The position numbers and the translations under genes were made by a program. The notes under the pieces were generated by a model. The model made no database searches. It worked only from the letters and a program-made list of their open reading frames with translations, and was not told where the DNA came from. 12,600 nucleotides of DNA, taken from NCBI GenBank assembly GCA_028825055.1, contig JAPKAW010000035.1, forward strand, positions 1-12,600. The letters run 5' to 3'. Positions 1-7,356 of this stretch are shown in pieces; the stretch's first letter is position 1, and every line of letters starts with the position of its first letter. Origin of the DNA: Flavobacteriales bacterium. Lineage in GTDB: Bacteria; Bacteroidota; Bacteroidia; Flavobacteriales_D; Sanyastnellaceae.

Positions 1-111
1 ATGCTCTCTTCGGCCTTTGCAGGTCACGACCTCATCATGGAGGCATATGCTCTGGCCCAGAAGGAGAAATATCGCTTTTTCGCTTACGGCGATGCGTTGC
101 TAATCAAGTAA
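1..111 (+). CDS. queA: QueA C-terminus (partial): S-adenosylmethionine:tRNA ribosyltransferase-isomerase
   Basis: This is the 3' end of a gene that begins before the window. The 36 visible codons end at TAA (109-111). QueA transfers and isomerises the ribosyl group of S-adenosylmethionine onto 7-aminomethyl-7-deazaguanine in tRNA, giving epoxyqueuosine, a late cytoplasmic step of queuosine synthesis. The visible tail, SAFAGHDLIMEAY followed by KYRFFAYGDALLIK, matches the strongly conserved end of this family (usually SAFAGYD..M.AY......YRFFSYGDAMLI). The ATG at position 1 is probably an internal Met, because this motif lies at the extreme C-terminus of a protein of about 350 residues. Nothing in the visible tail looks damaged. 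The identification rests on 36 residues only, but the motif is distinctive. Confidence 0.85.
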   Translation: MLSSAFAGHDLIMEAYALAQKEKYRFFAYGDALLIK

Positions 112-191
112 TTTGAAACTTTTGGCGAGAAGGCTCGTCATTGTGGAACTTCTTGAACGAGATTTGAAGCCTTATTAAAGGTCAACTCTCC

Positions 192-857
192 ATGAACATT
201 TCGAACATCTCTTTGAGCCGGGTTTTCACCGCCGGTGCCATTATAGCAGCCGGTGCGTTTTTCGCCAGTGCTTCTTTCACTCCTACAGAATCCAACGCTG
301 AATTGGCGATTGGTGCTGTGGCACCGCTATCTGACGTCAAAATGACAAACGTCGATGGTTCCGCCATGAGCCTCGTGGACGCTGCCGGTAAAAACGGCCT
401 GCTAGTTGTTTTTAGCTGCAACACCTGTCCTTTTGTTGTCGGTAACGGAACGAAAAGTGATGGCTGGGAAGGGCGTTACAATGAAACAGCCGCAAAAGCT
501 GCCGCCTACGGTTTCGGTATGGTCTTGATCAACTCAAACGAAGCCAAACGCGACAACCACGACAGCATGGAAGCCATGCAATCTCATTCCAAAGAGCAGG
601 GCTATTCCATGCCATACCTCATGGATTCAAAGCACACACTTGCAGATGCATTCGGGGCTTTAAAGACTCCACACGTATACTTGTTGGACCAGGACATGAC
701 ATTGATCTACCGCGGTTCATTGGATGACAACGTTAGCGATGCTGCGGCAGTCACTTCATTCTATGCTATGGATGCAATGGCAGCAGCAAGCATGGGAAAA
801 CCGTGTGAGGTGTCCATAACCAAAGCCATTGGTTGTTCCATCAAGCGTGTTCAGTAA
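192..857 (+). CDS. Exported thioredoxin/peroxiredoxin-like protein (PRX_like1 type)
   Basis: This is a 221-residue thioredoxin-fold protein predicted to be exported. An N-terminal hydrophobic stretch (about residues 10-28, VFTAGAIIAAGAFFASA) looks like a signal peptide or membrane anchor. The redox motif C76-N-T-C79 followed by Pro sits after the first core strand (LLVVFSCNTCPF). The expected cis-proline is T159-P160 in KTPHVYLLD. A second Cys pair (C205 and C215) lies in the tail KAIGCSIKRV, which recurs in this subgroup of thioredoxin-family proteins known from Bacteroidota. The likely role is thiol-disulfide exchange or peroxide handling in the periplasm; the substrate cannot be read from sequence. 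The ATG at 192 is preceded by AAAGG (177-181), one of the few Shine-Dalgarno-like sites here. The gene lies 80 bp after queA and stops 6 bp before the convergent carboxylase gene. Confidence 0.85.
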   Translation: MNISNISLSRVFTAGAIIAAGAFFASASFTPTESNAELAIGAVAPLSDVKMTNVDGSAMSLVDAAGKNGLLVVFSCNTCPFVVGNGTKSDGWEGRYNETAAKAAAYGFGMVLINSNEAKRDNHDSMEAMQSHSKEQGYSMPYLMDSKHTLADAFGALKTPHVYLLDQDMTLIYRGSLDDNVSDAAAVTSFYAMDAMAAASMGKPCEVSITKAIGCSIKRVQ

Positions 858-863
858 TTCCTT

Positions 864-2405
864 TTAAAGCGGCAAGTTCCCGTGCTTCTTGCGCGGCAAA
901 GTGTCCACTTTATTCTCGAGCATTTTGAATGCTCGAATCAGCTTGGCCCGGGTGTTGCGCGGAAGAATCACTTCATCCACGTAGCCTCGGGCCGCTGCAT
1001 TGTAAGGGTGCGCAAATAGTTCGGCGTATTCCGACTCCTTCTCCTTCCATGTATCCTCTGGATTGGGTGACGCTGCAATTTCCTTTCGGAATATGATTTC
1101 TGCCGCACCTTTTGCACCCATGACCGCGATCTCAGCTTTGGGCCAAGCAAAGACCAAGTCCGCTCCAATGTGCTGGCTATTCATAACGTCATAAGCGCCT
1201 CCGTAAGCCTTCCGAGTGATCACAGTAATACGAGGAACAGTCGCTTCGCTGAATGCATAAAGCAGTTTGGCGCCATTGGTAATGATGCCGTTCCATTCCT
1301 GATCAGTTCCAGGTAAAAAACCGGGGACATCCTCAAAAACCAACAGCGGAACATTGAATGCGTCACAAGTCCGCACAAACCGAGCGGCCTTTGTCGATGC
1401 TTTAATATCCAAAACCCCCGCCAAAAAAGCGGGCTGGTTTGCAACAAGACCGATACTTTGACCTGCCAATCGTGCAAATCCGCACACCATGTTTTCCGCA
1501 TGGTCCTTCTGAACCTCTTTGAACGAATCGGCATCTACCGTCTCGTGGATGACTTGACGTATGTCATACGGCTGCTGTGCACTTTCCGGAATCACCGTGT
1601 CGAGATGAGGACGGGTTTCGTCTCCCCCACCGTAATCCAAGCGCATCGGCTCCTCTTCACAATTTTGAGGCAAGTAACTCAGAACATCTTTAATGTCTTG
1701 GATTACCATCGCTTCATTTGGAGCCGTAAAATGGGTGACTCCTGACTTGGTTGCATGCGTTTTGGCTCCTCCCAAATCTTCACTTGTCACCTCTTCATGT
1801 GTCACTGTTTTCACCACATTGGGTCCGGTCACGAACATATAGCTCGATCCCTCCGCCATAAAAATGAAGTCAGTCAATGCGGGAGAATAGACCGCTCCTC
1901 CCGCGCAAGGGCCTAGAATTCCACTTAATTGAGGAATCACTCCACTTGCTCGAACATTCCGATAAAAGATGTCGGCATAGCCCCCCAACGAAACCACACC
2001 TTCTTGTATCCGGGCTCCTCCACTGTCGTTCAGACCAATCAACGGCGCGCCATTTTTCATCGCCAAATCCATGATTCGGCATATTTTCTTGGCATGCGCC
2101 TCAGCCAATGAACCGCCCAAAACAGTAAAGTCTTGAGAGAACACATACACCAACCGGCCGTCGATGTGTCCATACCCCGTAACCACACCATCTCCCAAAA
2201 ACTGCTGCTTGTCCAATCCAAAGTTGGTGGAGCGGTGTTTCACAAGCATTCCCAATTCCTCAAAACTACCGGGGTCCAGCAGCAAATCAATCCGCTCACG
2301 CGCGGTCAATTTGCCCTTGCCATGTTGTGCTTTTACACGCGTTTCTCCTCCACCCTGAAGGGCTTCAGCACGCAATCGATCTAGACGTTCAAACGGTTGC
2401 TCCAT
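864..2405 (-). CDS. Acyl-CoA carboxylase beta subunit (propionyl-CoA carboxylase / methylmalonyl-CoA decarboxylase family)
   Basis: This 513-residue carboxyltransferase moves a carboxyl group between biotin and an acyl-CoA, most likely propionyl-CoA (giving methylmalonyl-CoA), in the cytoplasm. Both crotonase-like halves are present at the usual family length. The N-terminal half has GGSLAEAHAKKI (97-108), NDSGGARIQEG (126-136) and the oxyanion-type loop GPCAGGAVYSPALTDF (165-180). The C-terminal half has EDVPGFLPGTDQE (358-370), RKAYGGAYDVMNS (398-410) and MGAKGAAEI (429-437). It ends in KKHGNLPL, the typical PccB/MmdA end. Asp406 in GGAYDVM is the kind of residue associated with propionyl-CoA preference, but specificity stays inferred. 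No biotin carboxylase or biotin carrier gene is in the window, so partners must lie elsewhere. The start is supported by a TAnnTTTG box that ends 4 nt before this ATG. It diverges from aspS. Confidence 0.9.
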   Translation of the reverse strand: MEQPFERLDRLRAEALQGGGETRVKAQHGKGKLTARERIDLLLDPGSFEELGMLVKHRSTNFGLDKQQFLGDGVVTGYGHIDGRLVYVFSQDFTVLGGSLAEAHAKKICRIMDLAMKNGAPLIGLNDSGGARIQEGVVSLGGYADIFYRNVRASGVIPQLSGILGPCAGGAVYSPALTDFIFMAEGSSYMFVTGPNVVKTVTHEEVTSEDLGGAKTHATKSGVTHFTAPNEAMVIQDIKDVLSYLPQNCEEEPMRLDYGGGDETRPHLDTVIPESAQQPYDIRQVIHETVDADSFKEVQKDHAENMVCGFARLAGQSIGLVANQPAFLAGVLDIKASTKAARFVRTCDAFNVPLLVFEDVPGFLPGTDQEWNGIITNGAKLLYAFSEATVPRITVITRKAYGGAYDVMNSQHIGADLVFAWPKAEIAVMGAKGAAEIIFRKEIAASPNPEDTWKEKESEYAELFAHPYNAAARGYVDEVILPRNTRAKLIRAFKMLENKVDTLPRKKHGNLPL

Positions 2406-2409
2406 GTCA

Positions 2410-2417
2410 CAAATCTA
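2410..2417 (-). promoter_or_regulatory. Bacteroidota -7 promoter box (TAGATTTG) for the carboxylase gene
   Basis: Read on the minus strand, TAGATTTG matches the Bacteroidota sigma-A -7 consensus TAnnTTTG exactly. Only TGAC separates it from the ATG at 2405, so transcription would begin at or almost at the start codon. No clear TTG -33 element is visible at the usual distance, so the call rests on the -7 box and its position. Confidence 0.5.
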
Positions 2418-2498
2418 AGGATTGGGCCTCCGGTTGAGACTTTGACGACCCGAAGATTCGGCGACCACTTGTCATTCGAAAGAAGACAAATCGCGCGC

Positions 2499-2506
2499 TA
2501 CCTTTG
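2499..2506 (+). promoter_or_regulatory. Bacteroidota -7 promoter box (TACCTTTG) for the aspS-brx-trpS operon
   Basis: TACCTTTG matches TAnnTTTG exactly and lies 40 nt before the aspS ATG, giving a leader of roughly 35 nt. The closest upstream TTG (2469-2471) is 27 nt away, longer than the usual spacing, so the -33 element is uncertain. It is the only good candidate in the divergent gap and would drive all three tightly spaced genes. Confidence 0.5.
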
Positions 2507-2546
2507 CGAAAGGCAAGAAACTCCTCTTGCCCAATGCTAGAATACA

Positions 2547-4310
2547 ATGCATCGGACTCACACTTGCGGCGAATTGCGCGCCGACCATGAAGGACAATTG
2601 GTTACCCTCAGTGGATGGGTGCAGCGTACCCGGGATCTCGGAGGGATGACCTTCGTGGATTTGCGCGATCGCTATGGCCTGACACAGCTGGCTTTCAACA
2701 TGGATTCCAACGAGACATTGTGCCTGCAAGCCCGAAAGTTGGGAAGAGAATTCGTTGTCAAGGTGACAGGGAAAGTTCTCATCCGTGAGTCCAAGAATGC
2801 TCAAATGAGCACGGGTGATATTGAAATCGAAGTCACGGATTTGGAAATTCTCAACGCGAGTAAAACTCCTCCGTTTACCATCGAAGACAACACCGATGGC
2901 GGAGATGATTTGCGCATGAAATACCGTTACCTCGACCTGCGAAGGAAACCGGTACAGCAAAATTTGATGCTGCGTCATAAGTTGAGCATTGAAACGCGCA
3001 AGTATTTAGACAGCGTCGAATTCATCGAGGTGGAAACGCCATATTTGATCAAGTCTACGCCTGAAGGCGCGCGCGATTTCGTTGTGCCTTCTCGCATGAA
3101 CCCCGGTCAATTTTACGCATTGCCCCAAAGTCCGCAGACGTTCAAGCAATTGCTGATGGTCAGTGGGTATGATCGGTACTATCAAATTGTCAAGTGCTTC
3201 CGAGACGAAGACTTGCGGGCAGACCGGCAGCCAGAATTCACGCAAATTGATTGTGAGATGGCCTTTGTGGAGCAAGAGGATATCCTCAACACCTTCGAAG
3301 GAATGGTCCGCCATTTGTTCAAAGTCGTACTCGACACCACCGTACCTGAGTTTCCTCGGATCACCTATGACGAGGCCATGGCTCGATATGGAAGCGATAA
3401 ACCCGATGTGCGTTTTGGAATGGAATTCGTGGACTTTGGTGCTGTTGCACAAGGCAAAGGGTTTGGTGTGTTTGACTCCGCTGAAGCTGTTGTGGGCATC
3501 GTGGCTCCTGGGTGTGCTGAGTACTCTCGCAAACAGCTTGATGGGCTCACGGAGTGGGTCAAACGGCCACAGATTGGAGCCAAAGGGCTGGTATACTGTA
3601 AGGTCAATGCTGATGGCACCTTCAAATCCAGTGTCGACAAGTTTTTCGATGCTGAAGCTCAGGCCGCATGGGCCGCACATGCTCAAGCGAAGCCAGGTGA
3701 TTTGATTATTATGCTTTCCGGCGATCTGGATCGTGTGCGCAAACAATTGAATGAAGTGCGCTTGCACATGGGAGAAGCTTTGGGCTTACGAGACCCTAAA
3801 AATTTCCGACCGTTGTGGGTGATGGACTTTCCTTTACTCGAATGGGATGAGGCAACCGAACGTTACCATGCCATGCACCATCCATTTACCTCACCCAAGC
3901 CAGAGCACATGGACCTCATCGATACCGATCCTGGAGCCGTACGTGCCAATGCTTATGACATGGTCGTCAACGGGGTAGAAATCGGAGGAGGATCGATTCG
4001 AATTCACGACAAGGCCATTCAAGCGCGCATGTTCGACTTGCTCGGGTTTTCTCCCGAAGAAGCAGAAGCGCAATTTGGCTTTTTGATGAATGCCTTCGAA
4101 TATGGAGCCCCTCCTCACGGTGGTCTCGCTCTCGGGTTTGACCGACTTTGTTCCCTGTTTGGTGGAAGTGATTCCATCCGCGATTTTATCGCTTTCCCTA
4201 AAAATAACAGTGGACGCGATGTCATGATCGACGCACCTAGCCCAATCCATGACGAACAATTCACTGAATTACACTTGCAGTCTACTGCTCCGCGAACGAC
4301 TGAATCTTAA
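2547..4310 (+). CDS. aspS: Aspartyl-tRNA synthetase
   Basis: This 587-residue class IIb enzyme charges tRNA-Asp in the cytoplasm, and its length is normal for bacterial AspRS. Domains in order: an N-terminal OB-fold anticodon-binding domain starting HRTHTCGELR (to about 105); the catalytic core with motif 2 (FRDEDLRADRQPEFTQID, 218-235); the bacterial GAD insertion (about 290-400); and motif 3 (GLALGFDRL, 526-534). The ATG at 2547 is chosen because the family normally starts with M-x-RTHTCGEL. Residue 31, just after RTRD, is Leu; His at this position is linked to non-discriminating enzymes that also charge tRNA-Asn, so this enzyme is probably discriminating (inference). It is the first gene of an operon and is followed after 9 nt by a bacilliredoxin gene. 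Confidence 0.97.
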   Translation: MHRTHTCGELRADHEGQLVTLSGWVQRTRDLGGMTFVDLRDRYGLTQLAFNMDSNETLCLQARKLGREFVVKVTGKVLIRESKNAQMSTGDIEIEVTDLEILNASKTPPFTIEDNTDGGDDLRMKYRYLDLRRKPVQQNLMLRHKLSIETRKYLDSVEFIEVETPYLIKSTPEGARDFVVPSRMNPGQFYALPQSPQTFKQLLMVSGYDRYYQIVKCFRDEDLRADRQPEFTQIDCEMAFVEQEDILNTFEGMVRHLFKVVLDTTVPEFPRITYDEAMARYGSDKPDVRFGMEFVDFGAVAQGKGFGVFDSAEAVVGIVAPGCAEYSRKQLDGLTEWVKRPQIGAKGLVYCKVNADGTFKSSVDKFFDAEAQAAWAAHAQAKPGDLIIMLSGDLDRVRKQLNEVRLHMGEALGLRDPKNFRPLWVMDFPLLEWDEATERYHAMHHPFTSPKPEHMDLIDTDPGAVRANAYDMVVNGVEIGGGSIRIHDKAIQARMFDLLGFSPEEAEAQFGFLMNAFEYGAPPHGGLALGFDRLCSLFGGSDSIRDFIAFPKNNSGRDVMIDAPSPIHDEQFTELHLQSTAPRTTES

Positions 4311-4319
4311 CTTTACGCC

Positions 4320-4730
4320 ATGTATCCTCCTGAACTAGTTGCCCCAAAAAAAGCTGAGCTTACCGAAGCCGGTTTTTCAGAAATGATCTCCGTCGACGAA
4401 GTCGATGCGACCATTGCAAAGCCTGGAAGCACGATGATTGTCATCAATAGCGTCTGCGGTTGTGCCGCATCTTCCATGCGACCAGGTGTCCTCAAAGCAC
4501 TGAAGAACGAAAAACTCCCAACTCACTTGACCACTTCGTTTGCAGGAGTTGACCAAGCGGCCGTGGAGCGCGTTCGGAAGTTTTTGTTGCCTTACCCTCC
4601 GAGCTCTCCGTGTATTGCTTTGTTCAAAGACGGACGACTGCTGCACATGGTTGAGCGTCATCACATTGAAGGCCGCAACGCCGACATGATCGCCGACCAT
4701 TTAAAAATGGTATTCGACGAGCACTGTTGA
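4320..4730 (+). CDS. BrxA/BrxB family bacilliredoxin
   Basis: This 136-residue protein belongs to the YphP/YqiW (BrxA/BrxB) family. These thioredoxin-like proteins remove bacillithiol from oxidised protein thiols in the cytoplasm. The start MYPPELVAPKKAELTEAGF, the active-site motif C46-G-C48 within INSVCGCAA, and the segments TSFAGVDQAA and YPPSSPCIALFKDG all fit the family. A C-terminal Cys136 is also present. Length is typical (about 136-145). The gene lies 9 nt after aspS and 9 nt before trpS, so it is almost certainly cotranscribed with two aminoacyl-tRNA synthetases, with no obvious Shine-Dalgarno sequence at either junction. Whether the cell makes bacillithiol cannot be seen here, since no bshA/B/C gene is in the window. 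BrxA and BrxB cannot be told apart with confidence. Confidence 0.9.
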   Translation: MYPPELVAPKKAELTEAGFSEMISVDEVDATIAKPGSTMIVINSVCGCAASSMRPGVLKALKNEKLPTHLTTSFAGVDQAAVERVRKFLLPYPPSSPCIALFKDGRLLHMVERHHIEGRNADMIADHLKMVFDEHC

Positions 4731-4739
4731 TCCAACCCC

Positions 4740-5711
4740 ATGGCACGGATTCTCACTGGCATACAAAGCACCGGAACCCCGCACCTGGGCAATTTACTTG
4801 GGGCCATTCGCCCTGCCATTGATTTGGCGAACGATGCCGCGAACGATTCTTTCTTATTCATTGCAGACTTGCATTCTCTCACGCAGGTCAAGAATGGAAC
4901 CGAACTTCGACACAACACATATGCCGTAGCCGCTGCGTGGTTAGCATTCGGCCTCGACACCCGTCGCACGGTGTTTTACCGCCAAAGCGATGTCCCTGAA
5001 GTCACGGAGTTGGCTTGGTACCTCAATTGCTTTTTTCCATACCAGCGATTGACCTTAGCGCATAGCTTCAAAGACAAAGCGGAGCGGCTAGAAGATGTAA
5101 ACGGAGGGCTGTTTTCGTATCCCATGCTCATGGCTGCGGATATTCTTCTCTATGACGCCGACTTTGTTCCCGTTGGGAAAGACCAATTGCAGCATTTAGA
5201 AATGACGCGAGACGTTGCCGCCCGTTTCAATCATCACATGGGCGAGACGTTTGTTGTTCCCCAGGAATTGATCCGATCTGAGACGATGCTGATTCCCGGG
5301 TTGGACGGCGCTAAGATGTCGAAGTCCAAGGCCAATACGCTTAATATCTTTGACGATCCATCGGCATTGAAAAAGCGCATCAACAAAGAAATCATTACCG
5401 ATGCGACTCCATTGGAGGATCCGAAGGATCCGGACAATGCGGTCGTTTGGAAGTTGTACCAATCCATCGCCGGTGATGCTGAAGGCCAGCGTATGGCGGA
5501 AAAAATAAGAGCTGGGGGCTATGGTTGGGGGCATGCTAAGAAGGAACTACTCGAAGCCATTGTCGATGGGTTTGCTGAAGAGCGCGATGCGTTCAATCGA
5601 TGGATGACAGACTTGGGGGGACTCGATGCCGAACTGTCCAAAGGTGCTGCCCAAGCTCGAGAAGTCGCCGCGACAGTCCTCGACCGTGTGCGCACAAAAG
5701 TCGGATACTAA
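4740..5711 (+). CDS. trpS: Tryptophanyl-tRNA synthetase
   Basis: This 323-residue class Ic enzyme charges tRNA-Trp in the cytoplasm. The HIGH-type signature is T13-PHLGN18 in TGIQSTGTPHLGNLLGAI. The substrate-binding segments YPMLMAADILLYDADFVPVG and KDQLQHLE (127-154) are intact, and KMSKS is at 192-196 (LDGAKMSKSKANT). The C-terminus (REVAATVLDRVRTKVGY) is complete, and length is normal for bacterial TrpRS. It is the last gene of the aspS-bacilliredoxin-trpS operon, with a 9-nt gap (TCCAACCCC) before its ATG. Downstream lies a 325-bp region without an intact gene, then a convergent amidohydrolase gene. No T-box or Trp-leader-like structure precedes it, which fits expression from the aspS promoter. 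Confidence 0.97.
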   Translation: MARILTGIQSTGTPHLGNLLGAIRPAIDLANDAANDSFLFIADLHSLTQVKNGTELRHNTYAVAAAWLAFGLDTRRTVFYRQSDVPEVTELAWYLNCFFPYQRLTLAHSFKDKAERLEDVNGGLFSYPMLMAADILLYDADFVPVGKDQLQHLEMTRDVAARFNHHMGETFVVPQELIRSETMLIPGLDGAKMSKSKANTLNIFDDPSALKKRINKEIITDATPLEDPKDPDNAVVWKLYQSIAGDAEGQRMAEKIRAGGYGWGHAKKELLEAIVDGFAEERDAFNRWMTDLGGLDAELSKGAAQAREVAATVLDRVRTKVGY

Positions 5712-5820
5712 AACTAAACGTCCCATCCCTTTTTGGTGTGTTCCTTGGTTCGATGGTGTGAGACACCCTTTAACCCCAACATCATGCCCATCGCCGCGTA
5801 CTGACCCCTCTTGACATCGT

Positions 5821-6027
5821 TTGGACGGGAGCCATCCTCGCTCCCTACGTTGGTCGTGCCAACAAGGCGCGCAAGTCGAACACGTCTCCAAGGTCCGCGT
5901 CCCACTGGGAGTTTCACCCCTCCTCTTTTCGGAGCTTAACACCAGCATTGATCCCGGAGAGGAAGTTAAAAAGCTCTTCCGCTTCGAAGTCAAGTCCCCC
6001 AAGGATTTAATGGTACAACTGCGCTAA
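5821..6027 (+). pseudogene. Orphan coding-like C-terminal tail (possible gene remnant)
   Basis: Positions 5712-6036, between trpS and a convergent amidohydrolase gene, hold no intact gene. One plus-strand frame, open after a TGA at 5812-5814 and ending in TAA (6025-6027), reads like the end of a real protein in its last 50 or so codons: VSKVRVPLGVSPLLFSEL, then SIDPGEEVKKLFRFEV and SPKDLMVQLR. The PGE-x(6)-FEV pattern resembles the last strands of small extracytoplasmic beta-sandwich proteins (for example DUF4352-like), but this is only a resemblance. There is no ATG start, only TTG at 5821, no signal peptide, and the upstream frame is blocked. A decayed gene or a frameshift near 5860 are both possible. 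Function unknown. Confidence 0.3.
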
Positions 6028-6036
6028 ACAACGGCC

Positions 6037-7356
6037 TCAATCCAAAAGAGGCGCGCCATATTTACTCTGATACTTTCGGTACAATTCACGCTGCCGGTTG
6101 TCCAAATCAATTGAACGGCCTTGAATAAAAGCGTGAGACAAGCGGTTGGTCATCATGTCGAGGGCGTCACCTTCTGAAATAAAGAGGGTGGCGTCCTTTC
6201 CTGTTTCTATGCTGCCACACTGGTCATCAATTCCAAGGATGCGCGCCGCATTCAGCGTGACACTCCGAACAGCTTGTTCGTAGGTGAGGCCATAGGCGTG
6301 GGCTGTTCCGGCATAAAAGGGCAAGTTTCGAGTTCCCATGTGTTCCATATCTCCCGCATTTTGCAAGCAATACAAAACCCCTTCATCCTCGAGTTGTTTG
6401 GGGATTCTGAAGGGAAGGGAAACATCGTCCTCGGCATACCTGGGCAATTCATGGACCCTGCGCACCATAACAGATACGCCATTGTCTCGAAGCAAATCTG
6501 CAACAAGAGGGGCGTCGTACCCGCCTACTATGGTCACTTCAGGAATCCCAATCGCTCGTTTGAAATGAACTGCTTCTGTAATCTGGCGAATGTCATCTGC
6601 GTGCACATACAAGCGTATACTTCCATCAAACAAACCGCGCATCGCCTCTTGGCGCAAATCCTTCTTGCTCGTGGCATTGCGCTTGGGATGCTGAGCATAT
6701 GCTTGAGCAGACTCAAAGAAATGTGTGATTTCTTGAAGCTCCTGATCGTACGTTTTTCGTTTTTTGATGTCCACTGTGCCGTCAGTGCGATGGCGATGGT
6801 GTGTTCTGGGCCAATTCAGATGAATGCCATCCACCATCCTGATCGCCGCGTCTTCCCAGTTCCATCCGTCAAAATGAACGATACCACTGGATCCACTAAT
6901 GGTGCCTCCTCGTGGGGTGATTTGCCCCATCAAAACCCCGTTGGTCCGAACCGTTGGGGTGACCTCACTATCGGTATTGAAAGCGATCACAGAACGAACA
7001 TGAGGCTTGAACGTTCCGGTTTCTCTATCGTCACGCGTAGCCCTTACGGCTCCAATTTCCTGCAAGCCCAGCGTCGAGTTGGGGGCAATGAATCCCGGAT
7101 ACACATGCTGCCCATGCGCCATGATGACCTCATCGTAACGCGCACGGTCTGCGTCTTGCGCAAAACCAACGAAGTCAATTTTTCCATTTCGGAACCCAAT
7201 GGCTGCATCCTTCAGCACATCACCCGTTCCAAGGTGTGCCGTTCCTCCCATTACCAAAATGGATGTTGATTGCTCCGGCGCTGGTGTCTGCTGAGCAGCC
7301 ACACCCCATGTCAAAAGACAACAGGTCAGCGCCAAAATGTAGTGCAATGATTTCAT
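6037..7356 (-). CDS. Secreted amidohydrolase-family protein lacking the HxH metal motif
   Basis: This is a 439-residue exported protein with an imidazolonepropionase-like amidohydrolase architecture. A signal peptide (residues 1-21, YILALTCCLLTWGVAA then QQ) is followed by the small beta-domain strand pattern (ILVMGGTAHLGTG, AAIGFRNGKIDFVG) and the barrel. Where active members have PG-x-x-D-x-H-x-H, this one has HVYPGFIAPNSTLG (84-97), so both first metal ligands are absent. The strand-6 His region reads VTIVGGYDA (274-282), also without His. His252 (LYVHADD) and Asp336 (LQNAGDMEH) may be the remaining ligand-position residues. The end, LNAARILGIDDQCGSIETGKDATLFI, is the standard family C-terminal lobe. 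Its ATG overlaps the stop of the upstream 1044-residue gene (ATGA), implying translational coupling. It may be a non-catalytic partner or a one-metal variant; the substrate is unknown. Confidence 0.88.
   Translation of the reverse strand: MKSLHYILALTCCLLTWGVAAQQTPAPEQSTSILVMGGTAHLGTGDVLKDAAIGFRNGKIDFVGFAQDADRARYDEVIMAHGQHVYPGFIAPNSTLGLQEIGAVRATRDDRETGTFKPHVRSVIAFNTDSEVTPTVRTNGVLMGQITPRGGTISGSSGIVHFDGWNWEDAAIRMVDGIHLNWPRTHHRHRTDGTVDIKKRKTYDQELQEITHFFESAQAYAQHPKRNATSKKDLRQEAMRGLFDGSIRLYVHADDIRQITEAVHFKRAIGIPEVTIVGGYDAPLVADLLRDNGVSVMVRRVHELPRYAEDDVSLPFRIPKQLEDEGVLYCLQNAGDMEHMGTRNLPFYAGTAHAYGLTYEQAVRSVTLNAARILGIDDQCGSIETGKDATLFISEGDALDMMTNRLSHAFIQGRSIDLDNRQRELYRKYQSKYGAPLLD

Noticed and set aside
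159..166. GAGATTTG as a promoter box for the thioredoxin-like gene
   Set aside because: One mismatch to TAnnTTTG and the closest TTG is only 15 nt upstream; too weak to annotate.
2534..2590. 19-codon upstream open frame overlapping the aspS start
   Set aside because: Out of frame with aspS and with no sign of ribosome binding or attenuation structure; chance is sufficient.
3006..3767. 253-codon open frame on the minus strand
   Set aside because: Lies wholly within the well-supported aspS gene in antisense; its translation has no recognisable domain.
6034..6051. GCCTC ... GAGGC hairpin near the end of the convergent amidohydrolase gene as a terminator
   Set aside because: Only a 5-bp stem, overlaps the stop codon and coding region, and has no T-run on either strand.
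6274..7269. 331-codon plus-strand open frame
   Set aside because: Antisense shadow of the 439-residue amidohydrolase gene, with low-quality Cys/His/Ser-rich translation.
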